From contig QMRC01000005.1 in NCBI GenBank assembly GCA_003649205.1, positions 59,821-123,820 of the forward strand: a DNA stretch of 64,000 bases, read 5' to 3'. Each line of letters starts with the position of its first letter. The stretch's first letter is position 1. Under the pieces are notes generated by a model that made no database searches, had not been told where the DNA came from, and worked only from the letters and a program-made list of their open reading frames with translations. The translations under genes and the position numbers were made by a program. This document shows, in pieces, positions 17,511 to 26,434 of this stretch. This DNA comes from Thermoprotei archaeon. GTDB taxonomy: Archaea > Thermoproteota > Thermoprotei > Thermoproteales > B15-G16.

Positions 17511-17921
17511 ATGAAGGCTTTCTTCAAGGAGTTGAGTATCAGGACTAGAAATAAACTTGAGGTTGTTAACATAACTCACTACGTTGAGGATGCTGTGAGA
17601 GAGTCAGGTATTAGGGATGGTATATGTCTCGTCCACGCACCCCATGCAACAGCAGCCATCGTAGCTAATGAGTACGAGAGTGGATTAGTAGAGGATATAC
17701 TTACGAAGATAAGGGAGGAGTATCCAGAGGATGGTAGGTGGAAGCACAATCTAATTGACTACAATGCAGCAGCACACTTAGCATCAGCGTTCATCGGTGC
17801 ATCGAGGATATTTCCTGTCAGAAACGGTTCTCTCGTTAGAGGTACCTGGCAGCACATACTCCTTATCGAACTTGATGGTCCGAGAACAAGGAGGGTGGTT
17901 ATTGAGGTTCTTGGTGAGTAA
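17511..17921 (+). CDS. YjbQ/UPF0047 family protein (secondary thiamine-phosphate synthase fold)
   Basis: The 136-residue protein matches UPF0047: GICLVHAPHATAAIVANE, DGRWKHN and NAAAHLASAFIGASRIFPV, with GTWQHILLIELDGPR near the C-terminus. The conserved His residues form the family's putative metal/phosphate site. E. coli YjbQ has weak thiamine-phosphate synthase activity; the physiological role in archaea is uncertain. The MIP18-like gene begins 1 bp after its stop. Confidence 0.88.
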   Translation: MKAFFKELSIRTRNKLEVVNITHYVEDAVRESGIRDGICLVHAPHATAAIVANEYESGLVEDILTKIREEYPEDGRWKHNLIDYNAAAHLASAFIGASRIFPVRNGSLVRGTWQHILLIELDGPRTRRVVIEVLGE

Positions 17922-17922
17922 T

Positions 17923-18225
17923 ATGTGTGGTGGAAATACTGAAGAGTTGAAGCGGAGGATATACGATGCCCTCAAAGATGTTATGGATCCGGAGATAGGT
18001 CTCAACGTTGTGGATGCTGGTTTCATCAAGAATGTACTCGTTGATCAGGAAGGTAATGTCACTGTAGAGATGATCTTAACGACTCCTTTCTGCCCCCTTG
18101 CACACATAATGATTTCTCAGGTAAGGAGAGCTGTGGAGAAGATACCTGGTGTCAAGAGTGTTGATGTCAAGATAGTGGGCTTCGGTATTCCCGAACAACT
18201 TCTTAGAAGACTAGGTTATCGCTAA
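17923..18225 (+). CDS. MIP18/DUF59 iron-sulfur cluster assembly-type protein
   Basis: The 100-residue protein starts MCGGNTEELKRRIYDAL and has the DUF59 core VMDPEIGLNVVDAGFI, VTVEMILTTPFCPLA (with the conserved Cys) and VEKIPGVKSVDVKIV. The family (SufT, PaaD, MIP18) assists Fe-S cluster maturation. Longer in-frame upstream starts would run through yjbQ, so the ATG 1 bp after that gene's stop is chosen. The end overlaps the convergent CitG-like gene by 4 bp. Confidence 0.88.
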   Translation: MCGGNTEELKRRIYDALKDVMDPEIGLNVVDAGFIKNVLVDQEGNVTVEMILTTPFCPLAHIMISQVRRAVEKIPGVKSVDVKIVGFGIPEQLLRRLGYR

Positions 18226-19181
18226 ATCCTGTACCTCGTTAGGAGTAAGAGCGCTATTGCAGTAGCTAAAACATCCGCTAGTGCACCGGGATTGATACCA
18301 TTATGTGAAGCCCAAGCATCTAAACTCCAGAGCAAGCACATACCAGAGCTAGTAGTAACACCGCCTAATCTCAGTACCTCACATGCTCTCTGTCTAAGCT
18401 CATTAGCTAAATCCTTTCCACGCTTAGCAACAACCAAAGTATCCTCATACCTACTGAGCAGCTCCAGAAATGTCTCCACAACAGCATCATTCCACACACC
18501 AAACCTCTCAACATTCCTACGCAGAAAACACAATGCCACCTGTGTCAGTGGATACCCCTCAACCAATTCCCTTGAAATCAAGTCCCACATGGATGAACAC
18601 AGCAGAACATCATACAGCGTAATACCTCTCTCCCTTAGTAACCTAGCAAAATTGGGATCCCACACATTAGGATGCTCAGAAGTCATGGGTGCTCTCTTTC
18701 TCAAGTACCTCGGTGACGCTACTCTAATAGCTCTATAGAACCACACAGCATCACTCACATCACTGTGCTTCACCAAGGTACATGCGGTACTGATACACTT
18801 ACCAATGTGGAGGAGCCCACATCTACGATATACAAATCCCAATGCCACAGCCAGGGGAACCAGTAGGGTTGCTGTACCTAAATTGGTATTACCTCCTCTA
18901 TGTCGTGACTTACAGGTTCTAACAAGTCTATACACCATGTATCCAAGACCACACCTCATATCCTCTGATGTACTATCTGCTAATCGATATCCTCTGATGA
19001 ATGCTCTATAGAACACCTCAACACTGGCAACCCCACTAATGACGAAGTGCTCAATGCTAGTATCTTCGTGATCCTTCAGTCTATGTACATTACCTGGCTT
19101 CGGAAAAGCAGTAGCCTCTAGTATGGTAGCTGTCGACAAAGCCCATGAACAGAACCAAGCTACCTCTCTAACCTTCATCAA
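18222..19181 (-). CDS. Triphosphoribosyl-dephospho-CoA synthase-like protein (CitG/MdcB family)
   Basis: The 319-residue, mostly helical protein carries CitG-family motifs EATAFPKPGNVHRLKDHED near residues 23-41 and HRGGNTNLGTATLLVPLAVA (about 96-115). Bacterial CitG joins ATP ribose-triphosphate to dephospho-CoA for citrate lyase. No citrate or malonate lyase genes are visible. Its position beside the H4MPT/methanofuran genes suggests a role in making a ribose-phosphate-containing C1 carrier, which is inference. Adjacent LarB-like gene is on the same strand. Confidence 0.75.
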   Translation of the reverse strand: MMKVREVAWFCSWALSTATILEATAFPKPGNVHRLKDHEDTSIEHFVISGVASVEVFYRAFIRGYRLADSTSEDMRCGLGYMVYRLVRTCKSRHRGGNTNLGTATLLVPLAVALGFVYRRCGLLHIGKCISTACTLVKHSDVSDAVWFYRAIRVASPRYLRKRAPMTSEHPNVWDPNFARLLRERGITLYDVLLCSSMWDLISRELVEGYPLTQVALCFLRRNVERFGVWNDAVVETFLELLSRYEDTLVVAKRGKDLANELRQRACEVLRLGGVTTSSGMCLLWSLDAWASHNGINPGALADVLATAIALLLLTRYRI

Positions 19182-19243
19182 GCTAGATGCACCTGTTTAT
19201 ATTTACAATTTCTCAACGTATTGTAACTTAACTCATCTACGCA

Positions 19244-20041
19244 CTAGGAACTAGACTTCCTGAATTTTGATACTCTTCTAGCAACCATGCTAGCTATGAC
19301 ACCAGCACCTACACCATTGTCGATATTAACGACTGCTACACCGAGGGTACATGATTGTAGCATTGAGAGTATAGCAGCTAAACCCTTGCCGCCCAAACCA
19401 TATCCCACAGATCGTGGAACAGCAATCACTGGAACATCTAGGAAGGATGCGATTACCGAGGGTAATGCACCTTCCATACCAGCAACAACAACTACGATGT
19501 CTGGATCAAACTCCAGTATCTTCCTAATGGCGTAGAGTGCTCTACACATGTTTGCAATACCGACATCGTACACAGTTAATACAGTACATCCCATCTCCTC
19601 AGCAATGACCTTAACCTCCTCAGCAATAGGGATATCAGCTGTACCAGCAGCCACAACAGCTACCCTACCTCCATGTTGCTCCTGTTCGAGATCTTTCCTC
19701 TTCACCACAATAATTCTAGCCTCTTCTCTAACCTCAAGAATGTACCCGAGAGAGCTGAAATCAATTGACTTCAGCACCTTAATATGCTCTGGTTTAACTC
19801 GACTAATGATTACCTTTGGTTCTCCTCTCTTAACGAGGTTTAAGACAATTTCCTTCACGATTTCAGGTGCCTTAGGTTCAGCAAAAACAATTTCAGGTAC
19901 TCCTCTTCTAACATACCTACCAATATCGTAGAGTACGTATCTTGTAACCTCCTCAAATTGATAAAGTTTGATCAGCTTCTCAGCTTCATCTATTGATAAT
20001 TGTCTTGAACGTACTTTCTCAAGTATGCTTCTCAAATCCAT
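19244..20041 (-). CDS. LarB-like protein (PurE-fold carboxylase family)
   Basis: The 265-residue protein has an N-terminal about 110-residue domain with the LarB opening DLRSILEKVRSRQLSIDEAE, and a PurE-like C-terminal domain (VAVVAAGTADIPIAEEV, VYDVGIANMCRAL, VVVVAGMEGALPSVIA, SVGYGLGGKGLAA). LarB carboxylates nicotinate adenine dinucleotide in nickel-pincer cofactor synthesis. LarA, LarC and LarE are not in the window, so the archaeal function may be this or another carboxylation. It lies 62 bp upstream of the CitG-like gene on the same strand. Confidence 0.8.
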   Translation of the reverse strand: MDLRSILEKVRSRQLSIDEAEKLIKLYQFEEVTRYVLYDIGRYVRRGVPEIVFAEPKAPEIVKEIVLNLVKRGEPKVIISRVKPEHIKVLKSIDFSSLGYILEVREEARIIVVKRKDLEQEQHGGRVAVVAAGTADIPIAEEVKVIAEEMGCTVLTVYDVGIANMCRALYAIRKILEFDPDIVVVVAGMEGALPSVIASFLDVPVIAVPRSVGYGLGGKGLAAILSMLQSCTLGVAVVNIDNGVGAGVIASMVARRVSKFRKSSS

Positions 20042-20243
20042 AGAGATCCCTACATTGCTTTCACATTGAACTCACTTAGGCTTACCTTTGACTTAGGCTC
20101 AATCTAACTTAATATTACTTTACTCTTACCTCAAAGAGAAGTTCTCTATACCTTGACTTGTTAACTCAGTACATGTGAAGATCTAGACCACATGCTTAAG
20201 CACTTTTAATTTCTCATTCATGAGTTTACTACGGTGATCACTG

Positions 20244-21125
20244 GTGATTATCGGTGTCGTTACGAGGAATCCACATGGATGGGCAACTAAAGAGCTGAGG
20301 AAAGCTATTGAGAAGTTAGGTCACGTACCATTTATCTTCAGATTTCGCGACATTATCGCTGAGGTTGGTTTTCCTGCAAGGGTTTTCGTTAAGGGTTGTG
20401 ATGTGTCATCGTTATCAGCTATCATAGTTAGGCCTATTGGTAGGTGTAGTCTTGAGCAAGCTATCTTTAGGATGGATGTACTTCACTGGATTGAGGATCG
20501 TGGTGTATATGTCGTGAACTCTCCATCAGCTATAGAGATTGCTGTTGATAAGTACAGGACTCTCTACCTTCTCGAGAGAGCTGGTATTCCTGTTCCTAAA
20601 ACCGTAGTTGGTGAATGCTGTGAGGAAGTTCTCAAGTACATCAATGATTTAGGTAAACCTATTGTCGTTAAACCTCTCTTCGGATCGAGAGGTTTAGGTT
20701 CGTTTAGAGTACGTAGTAAGGACTATGCATGGCGGGTTCTGAGCGACTTAGCATTCCTCAAGCACGTGCTGTATGTTCAGGAGTACATTAGACATAGAGG
20801 TCGTGATATTAGAGTTTTCGTTATTGGTGATAGAGCTGTTGCCGCGATGTATCGAGTTGCTAGAAGCTGGAAAACCAATGTTTACTTAGGTGCTAAACCT
20901 ATTAGGTTGTATCCTATTCCTCAGGAGGTTGAGGAGTTAGCGATTAAGTCGTGTAGAGTTGTTGGTTGCGAGATTGCGGGAGTAGATATTGTTGAGGATA
21001 GAGAACGTGGGTACTTAGTTCTTGAGGTAAATAGTCAACCTGGTTGGAGGGGCCTCCAGTCTGTTACTCCATTCTCCATAGCTGAGGAGATAGTGAAGTA
21101 CGTAGTTAGTAGAGTTAGAAGGTAG
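20244..21125 (+). CDS. RimK-type ATP-grasp glutamate ligase, MptN/CofF-like
   Basis: This 293-residue ATP-grasp protein starts at a GTG with GGTGAT 5 nt upstream. It shows VVNSPSAIEIAVDKYRTLYLLERAGIPVP-type substrate/ATP motifs, KPLFGSRGLGSFRV, VQEYIRHRGRDIRVFVIGD and the metal-binding VLEVNSQPGWRGLQ. In methanogens the family includes MptN (H4MPT:alpha-L-glutamate ligase) and CofF (F420 alpha-glutamyl cap). Tail-to-tail placement against mch favours MptN, making a sarcinapterin-like cofactor. A second family member lies at 48957-49847; motifs alone cannot decide which is which. Confidence 0.78.
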   Translation: MIIGVVTRNPHGWATKELRKAIEKLGHVPFIFRFRDIIAEVGFPARVFVKGCDVSSLSAIIVRPIGRCSLEQAIFRMDVLHWIEDRGVYVVNSPSAIEIAVDKYRTLYLLERAGIPVPKTVVGECCEEVLKYINDLGKPIVVKPLFGSRGLGSFRVRSKDYAWRVLSDLAFLKHVLYVQEYIRHRGRDIRVFVIGDRAVAAMYRVARSWKTNVYLGAKPIRLYPIPQEVEELAIKSCRVVGCEIAGVDIVEDRERGYLVLEVNSQPGWRGLQSVTPFSIAEEIVKYVVSRVRR

Positions 21126-22079
21126 CTACTTCTCTGGTGTAAATGATAGTGATCTCTTGAGCATGTAGACATCGACTCTACCTGAGTAGAATACTTTGCT
21201 CGTTCTCCTGTTAGTTATCTGCACAAGAGCTACGGCAAATACTGATGGATCTAGCTTGTAGAGGTCGAAGTTAACTTCACTGAATATATCATACATCAAC
21301 CTACCACTATATTTCGAGTTTGTGAATGGTGCTTTCTCGATTATAGCTGCTATCTCAGAGTCATCGCAGTCAACTACGTAGTATGTCTCTCCTCCATACG
21401 CTATCATGTCATTTGTCTTGGCGAACATTAGGTTATAGTTTGGACAGGGTGGTGCTACTGGACATGCTCCAGAGGCTGTAATCACCTTCCTTAAGTCAAA
21501 TCCAAGGTATCTCAGCCTGTACAAACCTGTCTCGACAACTCTAGCACTTACCTGTATCGTTCCGGTCACAGAATTAAATGATGTCACTACAACATAGAGG
21601 TTCTTTGGTGATATACCACAGGCTTCAGCAACCTTAACTAGGACTCTATCTGGTGGTAGTCTATCAGTTTCAAGTACTAGAACTGCTTCATCACTTGTTT
21701 CGTGGTATTGAAACTCCTCATACCACTTCTTCGGCTTTCTAGCAAGTGCCCTAGCAGGACCTGAACCAAGAGCATAGAAGTTCTCATCTGCGATTCTCCA
21801 ACCAGCTAGTTGTGAGAGAAGGCAAGCCTCGATTGGGTAGTCCGTGTAGACTATTACACAGGGGAGTGCTAGCTCATCATACCTTCTTACCGTAAGGTCT
21901 ACACGAGCTAAACCACCTAGACTAATCTTCGACAGCTCTATACCCATGTCCATACTACCCATGGTCTCAACACCAGCATCAACAACAGTAGCACCGCAAG
22001 GATACCTATGGACCTTGACCTTGTATAGATCGGTATTCGACAGAACTCTATCCAATATTCTCAGTGCTAACTTATTCAT
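21126..22079 (-). CDS. mch: Methenyl-tetrahydromethanopterin cyclohydrolase
   Basis: Mch interconverts N5-formyl-H4MPT and N5,N10-methenyl-H4MPT. The 317-residue protein has the N-terminal NKLALRILDRVL helix, the family segment VVDAGVETMGSMDMGIELS, YTDYPIEACLLSQLAGWRI, LGSGPARALARKPKKWYEE and ITASGACPVAPPCPN-type motif. The ATG at 22079 is preferred over a GTG at 22100 that would overlap the fwdC stop, because it aligns with the family start and follows a GGTGTGGG. It is last in the operon ftr - cofE-like - fwdDB - fwdA - fwdC - mch. Confidence 0.95.
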   Translation of the reverse strand: MNKLALRILDRVLSNTDLYKVKVHRYPCGATVVDAGVETMGSMDMGIELSKISLGGLARVDLTVRRYDELALPCVIVYTDYPIEACLLSQLAGWRIADENFYALGSGPARALARKPKKWYEEFQYHETSDEAVLVLETDRLPPDRVLVKVAEACGISPKNLYVVVTSFNSVTGTIQVSARVVETGLYRLRYLGFDLRKVITASGACPVAPPCPNYNLMFAKTNDMIAYGGETYYVVDCDDSEIAAIIEKAPFTNSKYSGRLMYDIFSEVNFDLYKLDPSVFAVALVQITNRRTSKVFYSGRVDVYMLKRSLSFTPEK

Positions 22080-22093
22080 TGAAATACCCACAC

Positions 22094-22951
22094 CTACCAC
22101 CCCAACAGCTCAGTCAGGTACCTCAGGTGACTATTTTTATCCAAGGAAATGAATAACCTCCCACTACAACTAATGTCAGCCATTGCATCTCCTCTCAAAA
22201 GTAGGAATGTTCCTCTATACTCTCTTCCTAACTCCTTAACACGAACCTTCTCAGCTATGGAATCGATGTAGAACGTGGGTACAATATCATCAACCCTACC
22301 TAGAATCACTATTCGACCATCCCTCATGTTTAAGCCAGGATAACCCTTACAATCACCCTCGATAACGATAGTACCACCACGCATATTCACACCAGGTAGA
22401 GCATCTGAAGAACCTTCAACAACTACTACACCACCTCTCATACCTCTACCAACCTCAGCACCAGCTGAACCATGAATTATAATGATACCACCTCTCATAC
22501 CCTTCCCTGGCTTCTCTCCAGGTAATGAAGCACCTACATAATTACCCACATCACCATAAACCTCAATAAAGCCACCACACATGTGTGTACCTAGCCAATC
22601 ACCTACATTACCACGAACAATAACACGACCTCCAGTCATTCCATAGCCTAAGAATGCACCTACATCACCCTCAATGATGACATTACCTCCAGTCATCCTC
22701 CTACAGATCTCTCTAACCTTACTAAAATCACCAACTAAGTGAAGCGTAATCTCTTCAACACTACTAGGTACTGAACCCTGATACTCAATGTCGAATAATT
22801 CGGTTAGAGGTACCTTCTTAGAACCTTCAAGAACGTACACATCAGTAAGTTCTCTAGGTGACTTACCCACAAAGGTATCAGGCCTGAGAACAGAAGCGTA
22901 TACAGGTACCTTGAACAAAGTCCTTGGTTTGACGTAGATTTCAACGACCAT
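22094..22951 (-). CDS. fwdC: Formylmethanofuran dehydrogenase subunit C
   Basis: The 285-residue protein has the right-handed parallel beta-helix of FwdC/GltB-C-type domains. Successive turns of G-x-x-G-x-G-M-x-G-G-x-I/V spacing are visible, for example GYGMTGGRVIVRGNVGDWLG, GRGMRGGVVVVEG and GVNMRGGTIVIEG (about 100-225). In the Fwd complex it supports FwdA and FwdB. It starts 2 bp after fwdA and ends 14 bp before mch, consistent with one operon. Confidence 0.93.
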   Translation of the reverse strand: MVVEIYVKPRTLFKVPVYASVLRPDTFVGKSPRELTDVYVLEGSKKVPLTELFDIEYQGSVPSSVEEITLHLVGDFSKVREICRRMTGGNVIIEGDVGAFLGYGMTGGRVIVRGNVGDWLGTHMCGGFIEVYGDVGNYVGASLPGEKPGKGMRGGIIIIHGSAGAEVGRGMRGGVVVVEGSSDALPGVNMRGGTIVIEGDCKGYPGLNMRDGRIVILGRVDDIVPTFYIDSIAEKVRVKELGREYRGTFLLLRGDAMADISCSGRLFISLDKNSHLRYLTELLGW

Positions 22952-22953
22952 AC

Positions 22954-24666
22954 CTAAACCCTCGAAATTACCTTGACCTCCTTAACACTTCTCAACTCTT
23001 CAATTCTAACCTCGTAAGTACTTAGAGAAACGCTGTACCAACGCTTAAACCATTGCTCAATTTCCGCTTTAACAGATTTTTCGAGATCAGGTGACACAAC
23101 TGGATTAATGTAGTACGTTGAACCATAGATAACTCTCGTGACCTCACCGTCCTTAACAACGACCTCACCACCCTTGATGACGTACTTAGCTCTACGTAGA
23201 GCCTTAATCAACTTCTCGTAATCCCTACTGGGATCTACCTCACGAGGATCAATATCGTAGATAGCTACATCAGCATCAGCACCAACACCTAGATGCCCCT
23301 TAGTCTTCTCTAAACCAAGTAACTTCGCAGGAGCGGCACGTGTAATGATAACAAACTCAGTCCAAGTATACTCCCTATCTATGCTAGGTAAGATGCACTT
23401 CCTCAACCCCCTCTCATTTAGCTTCTTCATAACTTCATCTCTAGCTCTCTTACTCATCAACCAAGCAACGATCCACGGATACCTAGTGAAGGGTCCACCA
23501 TTTGGGTGATCAGTCGATATCACTACCCTCCAAGGATCACGAACGAGGAGAGCAATCTCCAAACCAATACACCACTGAATAGTATTCACGTAACTCTTCT
23601 TACGGTACTTATACGGAACAATACCAGCAGCACACTCACACTCAGCATCTGTACTTGACCACTTCCACTTAGTTAAGTGATATAGTACGTACTCGTAAGG
23701 TGCATCAGCAGTCATCGTCGTCTGTGTACCAAAGATCACTTGACCAAGATCGATACTAACTCTGGGATTCCTATTAATTTCCCTAGCTAACTCCTCACTA
23801 GCACTACGTAGATTACCCCAAGTCTCACCACCATAAGCATTGAACTGAATGTGAGTTATGTGCATGATGGGTCTATCAAGTATAGGGAACTTCTCCGTCA
23901 ACCTAATGGTTTCGAGAGTTGTCTCGTAATTACCTGGAAAGCCAAGTCTATTGCAGTGGATATGAACTTTGTGCGGTATACCCAGTCTAATGCATGCATC
24001 AAGTGTGTACTCGATTATATCTCTCGGCTTAACACCCCAGCCTGGAATCTCATCGTCAAGACTAATCCCTATACCACGACCCCAACCCCAAGCTTCACCA
24101 GCACCTGGATCAACTAACTTAACAGCATATCCCTTAACTGTCCTCAATAGCCAAGCGATGTAGGTAGCTACCTTATCTCTAGCATCTTCGCGAATGAATT
24201 TAAGGATAAACCAATTCGAATCGAAGAGAGGTAGCATGGCCTTGTCCACGTACGGAATGTCGTCAAGCTCCTCGTGTGTATGTCTAGACTTGATAGGTGG
24301 TGAAGCTGGTTCAATAATCATGGTGTAACCCATCCTGATATACCGATACCCAATTACAGTAGTTGATGGTGTTGTTTTACCAGAACCACTATGTCTCCTG
24401 CCTGGAATGTACCTCAGTATGCTAACCCTATGATCTTCAGGTCTCATTACCCTACCTAGGTTAACCTTTGGACCTGCTACGTGAGTGTGCAGATCTATGC
24501 CACCAGGTACAACGAGCATGCCCCTAGCATCTATTACGTAGGCTTCCTTGGGATCCACCTTCTCAGTGGGTACTATCTTACCGTCTTTAATGGCTATATC
24601 CATTACCTCTCCTTCAATACCATTTAGTGGGTCGTACACTACTCCATTCCTAATCAATATCTCCAT
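22954..24666 (-). CDS. fwdA: Formylmethanofuran dehydrogenase subunit A (amidohydrolase)
   Basis: The 570-residue urease-superfamily protein condenses formate with methanofuran at a dinuclear zinc site. Ligands seen in order are HTH (H60, H62), the likely carboxylated lysine in AVKLVDPGAGEAWGWGRG (K183), HKVHIHCNRLG (about 232-242), MHITHIQFNAYGGE (about 268-281) and STDHPNGGPF. Length agrees with methanogen FwdA. A formate tunnel connects it to FwdB in known structures. It is flanked by fwdDB (4 bp away) and fwdC (2 bp away). Confidence 0.96.
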   Translation of the reverse strand: MEILIRNGVVYDPLNGIEGEVMDIAIKDGKIVPTEKVDPKEAYVIDARGMLVVPGGIDLHTHVAGPKVNLGRVMRPEDHRVSILRYIPGRRHSGSGKTTPSTTVIGYRYIRMGYTMIIEPASPPIKSRHTHEELDDIPYVDKAMLPLFDSNWFILKFIREDARDKVATYIAWLLRTVKGYAVKLVDPGAGEAWGWGRGIGISLDDEIPGWGVKPRDIIEYTLDACIRLGIPHKVHIHCNRLGFPGNYETTLETIRLTEKFPILDRPIMHITHIQFNAYGGETWGNLRSASEELAREINRNPRVSIDLGQVIFGTQTTMTADAPYEYVLYHLTKWKWSSTDAECECAAGIVPYKYRKKSYVNTIQWCIGLEIALLVRDPWRVVISTDHPNGGPFTRYPWIVAWLMSKRARDEVMKKLNERGLRKCILPSIDREYTWTEFVIITRAAPAKLLGLEKTKGHLGVGADADVAIYDIDPREVDPSRDYEKLIKALRRAKYVIKGGEVVVKDGEVTRVIYGSTYYINPVVSPDLEKSVKAEIEQWFKRWYSVSLSTYEVRIEELRSVKEVKVISRV

Positions 24667-24670
24667 ACAA

Positions 24671-26377
24671 TCACCTCCTTAGCTTCTCCATGACTTTAGC
24701 ATATATGTCGTATAGGATTACGTGATCTGGCCTAATGCCAGGTGGTGGCTCTACTACTTTCCTCATTCTAATTGGTACGTGATCCATTCTATACGCTGTA
24801 CCCTCACACTCGATACCTACAATAGCTGAAGGTATTATGTAGTCTGCCATGCATGCTGTCAAACTACACTTCGGATCTATGACTATGAGCGGTACCTTAC
24901 TCATGCTCTCAACAGCTCTCTTCGGCATGTGTGCTGCTGGGTCAGATGCAATAACTAAAACAGCATCGCAATCTCCTCTGAGTAATATGTCTGTTGATGT
25001 TGTTAGACCTGGTATGTGTCTCGGATAACCCTTAGCAAATTCAATTGCATAGGGGTAACCCGTTAACCAGCATAGTGCAGCATTTGTCCCTGTTACATTG
25101 TAGTGTCCTCTCATTGGTATAAGTACAAACTTAGTCCACTTATTCAGATCTTGGACCAGTCTAATCGCTTCAACGATGTTCCAGTACTTCCCCCTAGTCA
25201 TTGTGATTCCGAGACCGAAGAACAGTACTCCAAACCTAGCTGATATCATTAATTCAGCAAGTTCATAGACCTTTTCTACAGGTACACCAGCAACCTCAGG
25301 TACCTCTAGCTCAAGCTCATTCACTACTGCTCTTAGTGCACGAAGTAGCTCAAGGTCTTTATTCGGCTTTACCTTGATAAAGAGATCAGCTACCTTAGCT
25401 ATCTCCGTCTCCCTAACATCAACTACAACAACCTTCCTATTCTTTCTACCACCAATGAAGAAACCTTGGGCAAGGTACGTGTACCTAACTCCATGTCTTA
25501 GATGTGCTGCAAGTGGATTACAGCCCCAGTAGATTATTAAGTCAGCTCTATTCTTGATCTGACCTAACGTAGCAGTTACCACACCAACTTCCTGCTCAGC
25601 AAGTATTGTAGGTCCATGACAGAATACAGCAGTATTATCGATAACTCCACCTAGTGCTTCTGCAAGCTTAACCCCGATTCTGAGTGCTTCATTCGATGAA
25701 CTTGACCAACCGAAGAGTAGTGGGTACTTCGAGTTAACCAGTACTTCAGCTACCTCATCAACTATCTTCTCATACGGTACCTCAATGAACTTATCACCTT
25801 GTCTCTTGTATGGCTTTAGGATCCTGTTACGGTAGTGATTCAGGAACTTAGACATACCTAGTACACAAGCTCTCTCAACCTTCACAACCCTGTTACCAAC
25901 AACGTGAACCACAAGGTCATCACATACACATCCACAGAAAGGACAAGCAACATCAGTGAACACCTGCTCAGGACCTGGAACCTTCTCTACCTCCGTTCGA
26001 GGTGGTAGCAAGTACTTGGGTACTAATCTAGAGAGAGGAGTTACTTCTTCACCTGTCTTCTCTACCACAACCTTAATACCCTTGAAATCAGGCATACCAG
26101 AGCCATGTGTGTCAGGTCTCACCACAGCATTAGCCCATGGGCCTAAGGGCATGAAGCAGATTCCTGGCGACCTACCCTTAGCTCTCTTAACCTTAACAAC
26201 TACCTCACCAAACTCACTCCGAACCTTAACCCTATCACCTTCACTAACACCAAGCACCTTCATATCTTCCTCATCTAGAAATACAGCAGCAACAGAGTTC
26301 TCGTACTCATGACTTATCTTATCTTCAACAAACCTTCCCTGTTCAACAATTCTACCAGTGACTAGGATAAGTTCCAT
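24671..26377 (-). CDS. Fused formylmethanofuran dehydrogenase subunits D and B
   Basis: A 568-residue fusion. Residues 1 to about 125 are the molybdopterin-dinucleotide-binding FwdD barrel (VKVRSEFGEVVVKVKR, GICFMPLGPWANAVV, PDFKGIKVVVEKT). Residues about 140-568 are FwdB, with the Fe-S motif ACPFCGCVCDD (C145, C148, C152) and the Mo/W-ligating cysteine in RACVLGMSKF (C171, no selenocysteine). FwdB reduces CO2 to formate with low-potential electrons. In many methanogens fwdD and fwdB are separate genes. The ferredoxin-type subunits FwdF/G/H are not in this window. Confidence 0.93.
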   Translation of the reverse strand: MELILVTGRIVEQGRFVEDKISHEYENSVAAVFLDEEDMKVLGVSEGDRVKVRSEFGEVVVKVKRAKGRSPGICFMPLGPWANAVVRPDTHGSGMPDFKGIKVVVEKTGEEVTPLSRLVPKYLLPPRTEVEKVPGPEQVFTDVACPFCGCVCDDLVVHVVGNRVVKVERACVLGMSKFLNHYRNRILKPYKRQGDKFIEVPYEKIVDEVAEVLVNSKYPLLFGWSSSSNEALRIGVKLAEALGGVIDNTAVFCHGPTILAEQEVGVVTATLGQIKNRADLIIYWGCNPLAAHLRHGVRYTYLAQGFFIGGRKNRKVVVVDVRETEIAKVADLFIKVKPNKDLELLRALRAVVNELELEVPEVAGVPVEKVYELAELMISARFGVLFFGLGITMTRGKYWNIVEAIRLVQDLNKWTKFVLIPMRGHYNVTGTNAALCWLTGYPYAIEFAKGYPRHIPGLTTSTDILLRGDCDAVLVIASDPAAHMPKRAVESMSKVPLIVIDPKCSLTACMADYIIPSAIVGIECEGTAYRMDHVPIRMRKVVEPPPGIRPDHVILYDIYAKVMEKLRR

Positions 26378-26434
26378 ACATAGGGTTTAAAGGTCAATAA
26401 CTAAATTTTTCAGTTTTCCACGACCATACAGCCA

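Noticed and set aside
20042..20243. Riboswitch or RNA gene in the gap before the MptN/CofF-like gene
   Set aside because: A+T-rich with a TATA-like CTTTTAATTT near 20205 and only a short GAGAAGTTCTC palindrome; no stable fold or box motif seen.
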